Below are positions 1 to 6,180 of a stretch of DNA of 6,815 nt, one piece after another; position 1 is the stretch's first letter, and every line of letters starts with the position of its first letter. The position numbers and the translations under genes were made by a program. The notes beneath the pieces are model-generated. The model was given only the letters and a program-made list of their open reading frames with translations, was not told where the DNA came from and searched no databases. Origin of the DNA: Caldisericota bacterium (GTDB lineage Bacteria; CAIJMQ01; JAADFP01); NCBI GenBank assembly GCA_013152825.1, contig JAADFP010000054.1:1-6815 (forward strand), in the 5' to 3' direction.

Positions 1-308
1 GGATTCACTTCCTTCAATTCTTCTGCTATATGCCAGGCAATTGCTTCTCCCTCCCGGTCCGGGTCAGAAGCCAGGTAAACAGCGTTGGCATTCTTGGCCA
101 GTTTTTTCAGGGAATTAATTATTTTCCTTTTTCCTCGGATTATCTTGTAGGTAGGTTGAAAGCCATTTTCTATATCCACTCCTAATTTTGCCTTGGGAAG
201 GTCTTTCACATGTCCCAGGGAAGAGCAGACAGTAAAATCCTTGCTCAGGAACCTGCTTATTGTTTTTGCCTTGGAGGGAGATTCTACAATAATAATATTC
301 TCAGCCAT
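1..308 (-). CDS. topA: DNA topoisomerase I, N-terminal part (cut by window edge)
   Basis: Type IA topoisomerase, which relaxes negatively supercoiled DNA through a transient 5'-phosphotyrosine break; cytoplasmic and nucleoid-associated. Only the first 102 codons are present and the gene continues past the left edge. I translated it by hand from the reverse strand. The protein opens MAENIIIVESPSKAKTI, the canonical TopA start with TOPRIM glutamate E9. The metal-binding DxDxE motif follows as SDPDREGEAIAW, with D82, D84 and E86, and then a conserved W92-H93. The active-site tyrosine lies beyond the window. The ATG at 308 overlaps the hisA stop (ATGGCTGA, 8 bp shared), so translation is probably coupled to hisA, with AAGGGAA just upstream inside the hisA coding sequence. 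It is the last visible gene of the leftward operon. The N-terminus matches the family so closely that both start and identity are secure. Confidence 0.96.
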   Translation of the reverse strand, partial: MAENIIIVESPSKAKTISRFLSKDFTVCSSLGHVKDLPKAKLGVDIENGFQPTYKIIRGKRKIINSLKKLAKNANAVYLASDPDREGEAIAWHIAEELKEVN

Positions 309-1011
309 TTCCCTTGATTTCCTTAAGTAAATTCCCCTCGTACATAGCCTTTCCCACAATTACTCCCTTAATCCCGGGAAGGTTCTCCCTTATCCAGTTT
401 ATATCTTGCAGCGAGGAAATTCCTCCTCCCACGATAAGGGGAAGGGAAGTATGCTTGACTACTTCCAGGAAAGTCTGCCCGGAAATGCCTTTCATGGTGC
501 CGTCTCTTTTAATATCCGTAACAATAAGAGCCTGCAGGGGTAAAGAAGACAGAAAGGACAGGATTTCTGGAAGGCTTTCCTCGGCTTCCTTCTCCCAGCC
601 TTCCACCTTTATCTTTTTACCGGAGAGATCCAGAGAGACGATGATTCTGCGGGGGAACTTCTCCACCAGTGAGGAGAGAAATGTCTTTTCCAGTCCTTTT
701 GTGCCCAGAATTACATAAGAGATACCGTTTTCCAGGTAAAATTCTGCCTCCTCTTTTCTTCTGATTCCACCTCCCACTTCCACCTCCCCCTGGAACTGAC
801 GGGCCACCTCTATGATAAGCTCTTTTTCCACTGGCTTTCCTGCCCGTGCACCTTCCAGGTCCACGATATGGAGTCTTTTGAATCCTTTTTCCCGCCATCT
901 CCGTGCTGCCTGAGGAGGAGTGAGCGAGTAGAAACTGGGCTTCTGGTAAGAACCCTGGAACAGCCTTACCAGCTTTCCTTTCCATATATCAATAGCCGGA
1001 ATTATAAACAT
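301..1011 (-). CDS. hisA: HisA, ProFAR isomerase
   Basis: Phosphoribosyl-formimino-5-aminoimidazole carboxamide ribotide isomerase, a (beta/alpha)8 barrel that opens the ribose ring of ProFAR by an Amadori rearrangement in histidine synthesis. From the ATG at 1011 the product is 236 residues, a normal length. Catalytic D8 sits in IPAID (family Asp8), D128 in VSLDLSG matches the second-half catalytic Asp, and T165 lies in VTDIKRDGTMKG. The two phosphate-binding loops are VGGGIR (79-84) and VGGGIS (194-199). An in-frame TTG at 1026 would add MEKEI, but the ATG is preferred because it puts the catalytic Asp at residue 8 and has AAGGA four bases upstream. It follows hisB after 66 bp and overlaps topA. 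The TrpF-like dual-substrate version (PriA) cannot be excluded from sequence alone, but nothing points to it. Confidence 0.97.
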   Translation of the reverse strand: MFIIPAIDIWKGKLVRLFQGSYQKPSFYSLTPPQAARRWREKGFKRLHIVDLEGARAGKPVEKELIIEVARQFQGEVEVGGGIRRKEEAEFYLENGISYVILGTKGLEKTFLSSLVEKFPRRIIVSLDLSGKKIKVEGWEKEAEESLPEILSFLSSLPLQALIVTDIKRDGTMKGISGQTFLEVVKHTSLPLIVGGGISSLQDINWIRENLPGIKGVIVGKAMYEGNLLKEIKGNG

Positions 1012-1077
1012 AATTTCCTTTTCCAACAGGCAAATATCACCACTAACCCTATCTCTATCAACTCATGGGGTAAAGTT

Positions 1078-1662
1078 TTACAGAATCCCTTTTGTGGAAG
1101 GAATGCTCTTCTCTCTCTCCTCTTTGCTAACCGCCATGCTCAGGGATTTGCCAAAAGCTTTGAAAACGGACTCTATAGAATGATGCAAATTATCCCCGTA
1201 GAGAAGGTTTATATGTAGGGTAATACCCGAATGCACGGTTAGTGCATGGAAGAATACCGGAATAAGCTCGGTATCAAACCCGCCTACCTTTTCCTTGGGT
1301 AAATCTACCCGGTAAACAAACTGGGGTCTTCCGGAAATATCTACGGAAACCAGAGAAAGAGATTCATCCATGGGAAGAATAGCCCATCCATATCTCTTTA
1401 TCCCGGATTTATCACCCAGGGCTTTTTTCAAGGCTTCGCCCATGCATATTCCCACATCCTCCACAGTGTGATGAAAATCAACCTCTATATCCCCGCTGGC
1501 TGAAATTTTCAGGTCGAAAAAACCATGACGGGAAAAAAGCGTGAGCATATGGTCAAAGAAGGGTATCCCGCTGTCAATGTCCGATTTCCCTTCCCCATCC
1601 AGGTTAATTTCCACCCTGACCTGAGTTTCCTTTGTCTCCCTTTTAACTTTTGCTTCCCTCAT
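1078..1662 (-). CDS. hisB: Imidazoleglycerol-phosphate dehydratase
   Basis: Converts imidazoleglycerol phosphate to imidazole-acetol phosphate in histidine synthesis; a Mn-dependent cytoplasmic enzyme that forms a 24-mer in studied relatives. The 194-residue protein is the monofunctional form, without the N-terminal histidinol-phosphatase domain of enteric HisB. The metal and substrate motifs are all present: FFDHML (35-40), DFHHTVEDVG (62-71), MDES (98-101) and NLHHSIESVFKAF (158-170). The C-terminus ends in PSTKGIL, typical of the family. The ATG at 1662 has AGGTG immediately upstream (1669-1665). It sits 43 bp after yjbQ and 66 bp before hisA. The usual hisH between hisB and hisA is missing. 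A candidate promoter lies in the upstream gap, so the his genes may also be transcribed separately from the two genes before them. Confidence 0.98.
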   Translation of the reverse strand: MREAKVKRETKETQVRVEINLDGEGKSDIDSGIPFFDHMLTLFSRHGFFDLKISASGDIEVDFHHTVEDVGICMGEALKKALGDKSGIKRYGWAILPMDESLSLVSVDISGRPQFVYRVDLPKEKVGGFDTELIPVFFHALTVHSGITLHINLLYGDNLHHSIESVFKAFGKSLSMAVSKEEREKSIPSTKGIL

Positions 1663-1671
1663 AGCACCTAC

Positions 1672-1702
1672 ATTCTACCATAAGTGTTTTTCAAAAAGTC
1701 AA
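1672..1702 (-). promoter_or_regulatory. Candidate promoter ahead of hisB
   Basis: In the yjbQ-hisB gap the minus strand carries TTGACT (1702-1697; five of six consensus -35 bases) and, after 19 bp, TAGAAT (1677-1672; five of six consensus -10 bases). The -10 is preceded by TG in the extended -10 position (TGGTAGAAT). The spacer is longer than the optimal 17, but the extended -10 could compensate. The predicted start would be only a few bases before the hisB ATG. This is inferred from consensus match only. Confidence 0.4.
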
Positions 1703-1705
1703 ATC

Positions 1706-2119
1706 TCACTCCCCTATCACCTTGATTAGCACTCTTTTTCTCCTTTTTCCATCAAACTCCCCGTAAAAAATTTGTTCCCAGGGGCCCAGATCAAGTCTGC
1801 CCCGGGTAATGGCTACTACTACTTCCCTGCCCATAAGGGTCCTTTTTAAATGGCTATCTGCGTTATCCTCTCCGGTAAGATTATGGGTATAGTCTCTCCC
1901 ATACGGGGCCAAGCCCTCCACCCATTCCATAAAATCCTGATGCAGCCCTGATTCATCGTCATTTATAAATACACTGGCCGTTATGTGCATGGCATTTACC
2001 AGGCACAACCCTTCCTGGACACCACTTTCCCTTACTGCTTCTTCTACCTGAGGAGTTATGTTGATAAACTCCTGTCTTTTTTCTGTATTGAACCAGAGAT
2101 ACTGAGTATAAGCTTTCAT
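1706..2119 (-). CDS. yjbQ: YjbQ/UPF0047 family protein
   Basis: Small conserved cytoplasmic protein of the YjbQ (UPF0047) family. In databases the family is often named secondary thiamine-phosphate synthase enzyme, because overproduced E. coli YjbQ has that weak activity; the physiological role is not settled. The 137 residues are full length for the family. Signature segments are NAMHITASVFINDDESGLHQDF (begins at 42, with H45 and H60), NADSHLKRTLMG (86-97, with H90) and the C-terminal GRLDLGPWEQIFYGEFDG (107-124), followed by KRVLIKVIGE. The conserved histidines form the presumed active or metal site. It has the best ribosome-binding site in the window (AAGGAGGTG). It follows the hydrolase gene by 16 bp, so the two are almost certainly co-transcribed. 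No thiamine genes are nearby, so a thiamine role gets no support from context. Confidence 0.93.
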   Translation of the reverse strand: MKAYTQYLWFNTEKRQEFINITPQVEEAVRESGVQEGLCLVNAMHITASVFINDDESGLHQDFMEWVEGLAPYGRDYTHNLTGEDNADSHLKRTLMGREVVVAITRGRLDLGPWEQIFYGEFDGKRRKRVLIKVIGE

Positions 2120-2124
2120 TTAAA

Positions 2125-2133
2125 CACCTCCTT
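2125..2133 (-). promoter_or_regulatory. Shine-Dalgarno site of yjbQ
   Basis: On the minus strand this reads AAGGAGGTG, a near-perfect complement to the 16S rRNA 3' end, with AGGAGG seven bases before the yjbQ ATG at 2119. It lies in the 16 bp gap after the hydrolase stop and fixes the yjbQ start. Confidence 0.9.
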
Positions 2134-2135
2134 AA

Positions 2136-2999
2136 TTATCTGGAAACTTGCAGAAATTTTTCTATCCTTTTTCTCAGCAGGGGTAAGAACAGGGGAAGCG
2201 AGATATGCGTGCCCGGGAATAATAGCCAGGATGGATTGCCCATCCTGCGCCTTAGTTCGTAGGCTGAGGAAAGGTTAATCACTCCGTCTAACAGCCCGTT
2301 TACCATGAGTACGTCCTTCCCTCTTAACAAGTGAGCAAAAGTGAGAGGGTCGTAGAGAAAACAGAAACGCGGCAATTCTGCCAATTCCTCGAGTCTCCCT
2401 TTCTCTAAAATCTCCTGGTACCGCAGGTGGAGCATGTGGCAGGTCTCTCTGTCACAATCCTTGGGGAGAACAAATCTCATTACTCCTCTCCACAAAATCT
2501 TTTCCAGGTTTCCTCCGGTTAAAAGGAAAACTCCCTTTTGCACCCTTTCGTCCATAGCCATAGCCACTGTTCCTATCATCCCTCCCATGCTGATTCCCAG
2601 AACATCAAATTGTTCTTCTCCGAACCAGTCCATCAGGCCGCGTATTTCCTTTACTGACTGCACAAAAAACCGGAGAAATTCCGCATCATCCATTCTCCAG
2701 TTATCTTTTTTATTCCCCTGCTTTCGGGAAAGATGCCCGGGAAGGGTATAAAAAAGTAAAGGATGACCATTTTTCACTAAAGGTAAGAAAGAACGGAGGA
2801 GAAAATCTTTTTTCTTTTCCGTAATTCCCAGACCATGGATAAAAATGAGAAGGGGATAGCGAGGGGTAGCAGGAGAAAAAAGATCGAGTTCTAAAGTCTC
2901 CTTGCTCCCTTTAAGGATTATTTTTTCTTTTTCCCCTTCTTTGACCCTATTTAACAGAGAAAACTTTTCTTTCCCCTGGTAGTATTTTTCCCAAAACAT
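2136..2999 (-). CDS. Alpha/beta hydrolase of unknown substrate
   Basis: Predicted cytoplasmic serine hydrolase of the alpha/beta-hydrolase fold, 287 residues, with no signal peptide or membrane segment. The full catalytic set is visible. The oxyanion-hole strand is LLIFIHGLG (50-58), the nucleophile elbow is LGISMGG with S137 (134-140), the likely acid is D238 in NGLLDGVI, and the catalytic His is H265 in FPGTHIS. A lid-like insertion lies about 165-225 (NLEKILWRG through DPLTF). The highly charged N-terminus (1-35) precedes the first core strand. The substrate cannot be told: esterase, lipase-like or peptidase activity are all possible. It is the first gene of the leftward operon, directly ahead of yjbQ. 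The ATG at 2999 is the only reasonable start, as an in-frame TAA lies two codons upstream. It has no clear Shine-Dalgarno site at normal spacing, while a -10-like box ends only about ten bases upstream, so a very short or leaderless transcript is possible. Confidence 0.85.
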   Translation of the reverse strand: MFWEKYYQGKEKFSLLNRVKEGEKEKIILKGSKETLELDLFSPATPRYPLLIFIHGLGITEKKKDFLLRSFLPLVKNGHPLLFYTLPGHLSRKQGNKKDNWRMDDAEFLRFFVQSVKEIRGLMDWFGEEQFDVLGISMGGMIGTVAMAMDERVQKGVFLLTGGNLEKILWRGVMRFVLPKDCDRETCHMLHLRYQEILEKGRLEELAELPRFCFLYDPLTFAHLLRGKDVLMVNGLLDGVINLSSAYELRRRMGNPSWLLFPGTHISLPLFLPLLRKRIEKFLQVSR

Positions 3000-3006
3000 T
3001 CTTTAA

Positions 3007-3024
3007 TTTATCATATTTGATAAA
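3007..3024. promoter_or_regulatory. Palindrome in the divergent promoter region, possible operator
   Basis: TTTATCATATTTGATAAA is a perfect 7 bp inverted repeat (TTTATCA / TGATAAA) around a 4-base centre. It lies in the 53 bp between the divergent hydrolase and pabB genes. It overlaps the candidate -10 of the leftward promoter (3015-3010) and the start of a TAAAAT box (3021-3026) that could be the -10 for pabB. A dimeric repressor bound here would block both directions. AT-richness makes a chance palindrome possible, and no cognate regulator gene is in the window. Confidence 0.35.
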
Positions 3025-3034
3025 ATATCTCCTT
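3010..3034 (-). promoter_or_regulatory. Candidate promoter of the hydrolase operon, -10 and spacer
   Basis: On the minus strand TATGAT (3015-3010; five of six -10 bases) is preceded, after an 18 bp spacer, by TTGCTA just beyond this interval, which matches the -35 consensus at four of six positions. The predicted start lies only about three to five bases before the hydrolase ATG at 2999. The -10 falls inside the palindrome described at 3007-3024. This rests on consensus match in an AT-rich stretch only. Confidence 0.4.
3021..3026 (+). promoter_or_regulatory. Candidate -10 box for pabB
   Basis: TAAAAT matches the -10 consensus at five of six positions. It lies 26 bp before the preferred pabB ATG at 3053, leaving room for a leader of about 20 bases that contains the GGGA ribosome-binding site. 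No good -35 hexamer is seen 16-18 bp upstream, so this is weak. Confidence 0.25.
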
Positions 3035-3052
3035 AGCAATGGGAACTTATTA

Positions 3053-4432
3053 ATGAAAAAAGGAATTTTTGCCTATCCCTATTCTCTTAATCCCCTGGGG
3101 TTGCTATCTGGCCTATCCAGCCAGCCTTATACTGTTTTTCTGCATAGCAGTATGTACCATCCCGAATGGGGTAGATATACAATTTTAGGCTGGGAGCCAT
3201 TTCTAATTTTCAAAAGCAAGGGGAGAAAAGTCTCTCTCAACGGTAGAGTTTTTTCTGCTGATCCCTTTGAAACCTTAAAAGAATTATGGGGAAAATTCTA
3301 TAAACCGGAGGAATCACTACCTTTTACCGGAGGTATTATTGGTTACTTTTCCTACGACCTTGGTTTTCTTCTGGAAAGAATAGAAGAGAAATCACACGAT
3401 GACCTGGGGATTCCCGATATGGTGCTGGGATTTTACAAAAATTTCATTGTCTGGGACCACAAGGAAAAATTTGCCTATGGGACCCTTCCGGGCATAAAAG
3501 AGGAGATGTCAGCGGAAGAAAAGATTATTACTCCCTCCCTTCCCTTAAAATTATCTTCTAACTTTACCTATAAACAATATATCCAGGCAATACAGAAAGC
3601 AAAAGAATATATCCGCAGGGGAGATATTTACCAGGTAAACCTTTCACAACGTTTCTCCTGCCCTTTCTCTCTAAACGCCTTTTCCTACTACAGCCAGCTT
3701 ACCCGGATGAATCCTTCATTTTACTCTGCCTATCTTAACTTCCCGGAAGTTAGAGTGGTCTCCTCTTCCCCGGAAAGATTTCTTTATATAGAAAAAGACT
3801 ACATCCAGACCCGACCCATAAAGGGCACGCGTCCCCGGGGCAGCACTCCAGAGGAAGATGCTCGTTTGAAAAAAGAGCTATCAGAAAGCGAAAAGGATAA
3901 GGCGGAGCTGGTAATGATTGTAGACTTAGAAAGAAACGACCTGGGCAAAATCTGCCAGAGTGGCAGTGTAAGAGTAAAAAGACTCAGGGAAATAGAAGCT
4001 CATCCCACCGTGTTCCATACAGTAGCTACTGTAGAGGGAAGAGTGAAGGATAATCTCACGCCCATAGATTGCCTGAAAGCATGTTTCCCCGGAGGTTCCA
4101 TTACAGGAGCCCCCAAGGTTAGAGCCATGGAAATTATCGAAGAACTGGAACCTACCCGGAGAAACATCTATACTGGTTCCATAGGGTATATAGGATTCAA
4201 TGGAAGAGCGGATTTCAGCATAGTAATACGTACAGTGATTATCAAAGACGGGCAGGCATATTTCCAGGTGGGAGGAGGGATTGTCTCGGATTCTAATCCT
4301 GAGAGGGAGTATCAGGAGACACTGGATAAGGGAAAAGCGCTGATTACTACATTAAGGAGAATGAGCCATGGGAAAGATATGGAAAAATGGAGAGATCTTC
4401 CCGGAAAGAGACTGGGAATTTCTGCTCGCTAA
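3053..4432 (+). CDS. pabB: Aminodeoxychorismate synthase component I
   Basis: Makes 4-amino-4-deoxychorismate from chorismate and ammonia, the first committed step to p-aminobenzoate and folate; normally paired with a PabA/TrpG glutaminase. The 459-residue protein has the N-terminal anthranilate-synthase-I-like region (about 1-160), then the chorismate-binding domain (about 172-437). Motifs are SSSPERF (237-243), PIKGTRPRG with K257 (255-263), DLERNDLGK (291-299), FPGGSITGAPK (345-355) and GGGIVSDSNPEREYQET (407-423). The Lys in PIKGT is diagnostic: it is the covalent-catalysis Lys of PabB (E. coli K274), where TrpE has Ala. I start at the ATG at 3053, with GGGA eight bases upstream; a TTG at 3017 would add 12 atypical residues and sits on the promoter palindrome. 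The last ~20 residues (after about 437) lie past the usual family end and are encoded by DNA shared with pabC. No pabA is in the window. Confidence 0.95.
   Translation: MKKGIFAYPYSLNPLGLLSGLSSQPYTVFLHSSMYHPEWGRYTILGWEPFLIFKSKGRKVSLNGRVFSADPFETLKELWGKFYKPEESLPFTGGIIGYFSYDLGFLLERIEEKSHDDLGIPDMVLGFYKNFIVWDHKEKFAYGTLPGIKEEMSAEEKIITPSLPLKLSSNFTYKQYIQAIQKAKEYIRRGDIYQVNLSQRFSCPFSLNAFSYYSQLTRMNPSFYSAYLNFPEVRVVSSSPERFLYIEKDYIQTRPIKGTRPRGSTPEEDARLKKELSESEKDKAELVMIVDLERNDLGKICQSGSVRVKRLREIEAHPTVFHTVATVEGRVKDNLTPIDCLKACFPGGSITGAPKVRAMEIIEELEPTRRNIYTGSIGYIGFNGRADFSIVIRTVIIKDGQAYFQVGGGIVSDSNPEREYQETLDKGKALITTLRRMSHGKDMEKWRDLPGKRLGISAR
4354..4360 (+). promoter_or_regulatory. Shine-Dalgarno site of pabC, inside pabB
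   Basis: AAGGAGA lies within the pabB 3' coding region, with AGGAG ending eight bases before the pabC ATG at 4368. Its strength and spacing decide the pabC start and show that the overlap with pabB is genuine rather than a mis-called start. Confidence 0.85.
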
Positions 4433-5168
4433 CACAGGGTTCCTGTACGGAGAGGGGCTCTTTGAAACAGTTAAAATAAGGGGGGGCAAGCCCGTTTTCC
4501 TGATAGAACACCTGGAAAGACTCCTCAATTCCTCCCGGGCATTAGAAATCCCCTGTGCCTTTTCCCGGGAAGAGATTGCTGCAGGATGCAGGGATACCAT
4601 ACAGGCAAATGCATTGGGAGAAGGCATTTTAAGGATATATCTTATCCCTTCACTCATGCTCATAAAAACAGAAGATAGGGTTCCCTATAAAAATAAGCCC
4701 TTTTTCCGCAGTATTATTTCCTCTTTTAGACGCAATCCTCTCTCACCGCTTGCCTCTCATAAAACGTTGAGCTACTATGAAAACCTTCTGGCCAGAAGAG
4801 AGGCTGCCGGGCAGGGATACGACGAAGCGATTTTATTCAATATCAGGGAAGAGATAAGCGAGGGAGCTTACAGTAATTTTTTTATAATAAAAAAGGGCAG
4901 GCTTCTTACCCCTCCCCTCTCCTCCGGTATTCTGCCCGGTATAACCAGGAGGAAGGTTATGGAAATAGCCAGGGATAAAGGGATAGAAGTAGAGGAAAGG
5001 GTTGTATTGCTTAAAGATTTGCAGGAAGCAGATGAGACTTTCTTTACCTCCTCTCTTATGGGGGTAATGCCCTGCAGAGAAATTAAAGAGATAAAAGAAT
5101 TTGCAGAAGATGAGCTATCACTCAGGTTAAAAGCCCTGCTGAGTGAAATAGAGATGAAGAGTACATAG
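4368..5168 (+). CDS. pabC: Aminodeoxychorismate lyase (class IV aminotransferase fold)
   Basis: PLP enzyme that removes pyruvate from 4-amino-4-deoxychorismate to give p-aminobenzoate, the step after PabB. It is 266 residues, normal for fold-type IV. Recognised parts are NTGFLYGEGLFETVKI (22-37), the Schiff-base lysine K132 in SHKTLSYYENLLARREA (130-146), then GYDEAILFN (150-158), E165 with SNFF (169-172), the phosphate-binding loop SSGILPGITR (185-194) and TSSLMGVMP (228-236). The KTLSYYENLLAR signature and the position after pabB favour PabC over branched-chain or D-amino-acid aminotransferases, which share the fold. The ATG at 4368 has an excellent ribosome-binding site. It overlaps pabB by 65 bp in the +1 frame, so the two are translationally close and likely coupled. 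The stop is followed by a 57 bp gap to miaA. Confidence 0.92.
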   Translation: MGKIWKNGEIFPERDWEFLLANTGFLYGEGLFETVKIRGGKPVFLIEHLERLLNSSRALEIPCAFSREEIAAGCRDTIQANALGEGILRIYLIPSLMLIKTEDRVPYKNKPFFRSIISSFRRNPLSPLASHKTLSYYENLLARREAAGQGYDEAILFNIREEISEGAYSNFFIIKKGRLLTPPLSSGILPGITRRKVMEIARDKGIEVEERVVLLKDLQEADETFFTSSLMGVMPCREIKEIKEFAEDELSLRLKALLSEIEMKST

Positions 5169-5175
5169 AAAAAAG

Positions 5176-5229
5176 ATGAGTATATCTGGAGAGAGCATAG
5201 TTTTCAGGCAGGCGCAACCAAAGTTATGA
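5176..5229 (+). other. Short 17-codon ORF overlapping the miaA start
   Basis: An ATG at 5176 opens a frame reading MSISGESIVFRQAQPKL that stops at TGA 5227-5229, so its stop overlaps the miaA ATG as ATGA. This is the classic geometry for translational coupling. It has only an A-rich AAAAAAG stretch in place of a true Shine-Dalgarno site and resembles no peptide I know. miaA itself lacks a clear ribosome-binding site, which is the only reason to note it. Chance is quite possible for so short a frame. Confidence 0.2.
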
Positions 5230-6158
5230 AAATACCCCTTTTAGTAATTGCCGGCCCTACCGGGGTGGGAAAAACAGAAGAATCTCTCCGCATGGCCAGA
5301 AAGTGGCAGGGGGAGATAGTCATATCGGATTCTGTCCAGATTTACCGTTATCTGGATATAGGAAGCGGCAAACCTACCCCAGCAGAAAGGAAAGAAATCC
5401 CCCATCATCTCCTGGATATTCTTAATCCAGACGAGGTATACGATACAGCAAGATTTGCCTCTATGGCGCGGGAGACTATAAAAAAAATATGGGAGAGAGG
5501 TAAACTGCCTATTTTAGTGGGAGGATGTGGATTTTACATAAGAACCCTGCTAAAAGGTATTTTCCCGGGACCCGCCAGAGACGAGAAGCTCAGAGAGAAG
5601 TTATACCAGGAAGCTCAGGAAAAAGGACGGGATGCTCTTCATGCCCGACTTAAAAAAATAGACCCGATTTCGGCTGCCCGTATCCATCCGCATGATACGG
5701 TGAGAGTAATCCGGGCACTGGAAGTATTCCAGCTTACTGGTAAACCGCTTTCCTGGCATTTTCAACGAGAGAAAAAGGAATCAAGCTTCGATTATCTTTT
5801 TATCTCGCTAATTCGCCCCCGGGAGGAACTCTATAGTAGAATAAACAACCGGGTGGAAAAGATGTGGGAGATGGGATGGGTGGAGGAGGTAAATAAGATA
5901 ATTAAGATGGGATTTGCTCCGGATTCTCCGGGCCTGCAAAGCATTGGTTACAGAGAAGTAGTACAATTCATTCAGAGTAAAATAGGAGAAGAGGAAGCAA
6001 AAGAAGTAATCAAAAAGCGAACCAGGAATTATGCCAAAAGACAGATTGTCTGGCTGAGGAAAGAAAACCCGGTGTGGATAACCCTGGAAGAGGAAAGAGA
6101 AAAAATGGAGGCAGAAATTAAGGATTTCCTGGGAAGGATACAATACCTTAGACTTTAG
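5226..6158 (+). CDS. miaA: tRNA dimethylallyltransferase
   Basis: Transfers a dimethylallyl group to N6 of A37 in tRNAs that read codons beginning with U, stabilising codon-anticodon pairing. It is 310 residues, typical. The P-loop is GPTGVGKT (10-17). SDSVQIYRYLDIGSGKPT (34-51) contains the conserved Asp D35 and the tRNA/substrate-binding region. VGGCGFYIRTLLKG follows at about 97-110; the family usually has VGGTGLY, so Cys and Phe replace Thr and Leu here. DPISAARIHPHDTVRVIRALEVFQLTGKPLSW and the C-terminal RTRNYAKRQIVWLRK are all characteristic. The ATG at 5226 is the first start compatible with the family N-terminus. No Shine-Dalgarno site lies at usual spacing, and translation may be coupled to upstream reading. 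The last residues (YLRL) and the stop are encoded by a tandem heptamer repeat that continues downstream. The gene is in the same frame as pabC, separated by one TAG and 19 sense codons. Confidence 0.97.
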   Translation: MKIPLLVIAGPTGVGKTEESLRMARKWQGEIVISDSVQIYRYLDIGSGKPTPAERKEIPHHLLDILNPDEVYDTARFASMARETIKKIWERGKLPILVGGCGFYIRTLLKGIFPGPARDEKLREKLYQEAQEKGRDALHARLKKIDPISAARIHPHDTVRVIRALEVFQLTGKPLSWHFQREKKESSFDYLFISLIRPREELYSRINNRVEKMWEMGWVEEVNKIIKMGFAPDSPGLQSIGYREVVQFIQSKIGEEEAKEVIKKRTRNYAKRQIVWLRKENPVWITLEEEREKMEAEIKDFLGRIQYLRL

Positions 6159-6180
6159 ACCATAGACCTTAGACTTTAGG
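6146..6180 (+). repeat. Tandem heptamer repeat spanning the miaA stop
   Basis: Five head-to-tail 7 bp units: CCTTAGA, CTTTAGA, CCATAGA, CCTTAGA, CTTTAGG. TAGAC recurs at 6149, 6156, 6163 and 6170, exactly seven apart. The miaA TAG (6156-6158) lies in the second unit, so the array supplies the last codons and the stop of miaA. Units of the same kind recur at 6184-6190, 6361-6388 and 6456-6469. Confidence 0.85.

Noticed and set aside
314..718. Plus-strand frames opposite hisA, such as 314-718 and 868-1218
   Set aside because: They are antisense shadows of hisA and hisB, whose catalytic motifs are intact on the other strand. Their products show no domain.
1009..1026. TTG start for hisA at 1026
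   Set aside because: The ATG at 1011 gives the family N-terminus with the catalytic Asp at residue 8 and has its own AAGGA site.
3017..3052. TTG start for pabB at 3017
   Set aside because: The extra 12 residues are unlike the family, the codon lies in the promoter palindrome, and the ATG at 3053 has GGGA at suitable spacing.
5166..5228. A PabC-MiaA fusion by TAG readthrough or stop reassignment
   Set aside because: TAG also ends miaA and other genes here use normal stops. A one-in-three frame match and a 57 bp open gap are not enough evidence.
6146..6180. CRISPR array
   Set aside because: The repeat unit is 7 bp with no spacers, and no cas gene is present.
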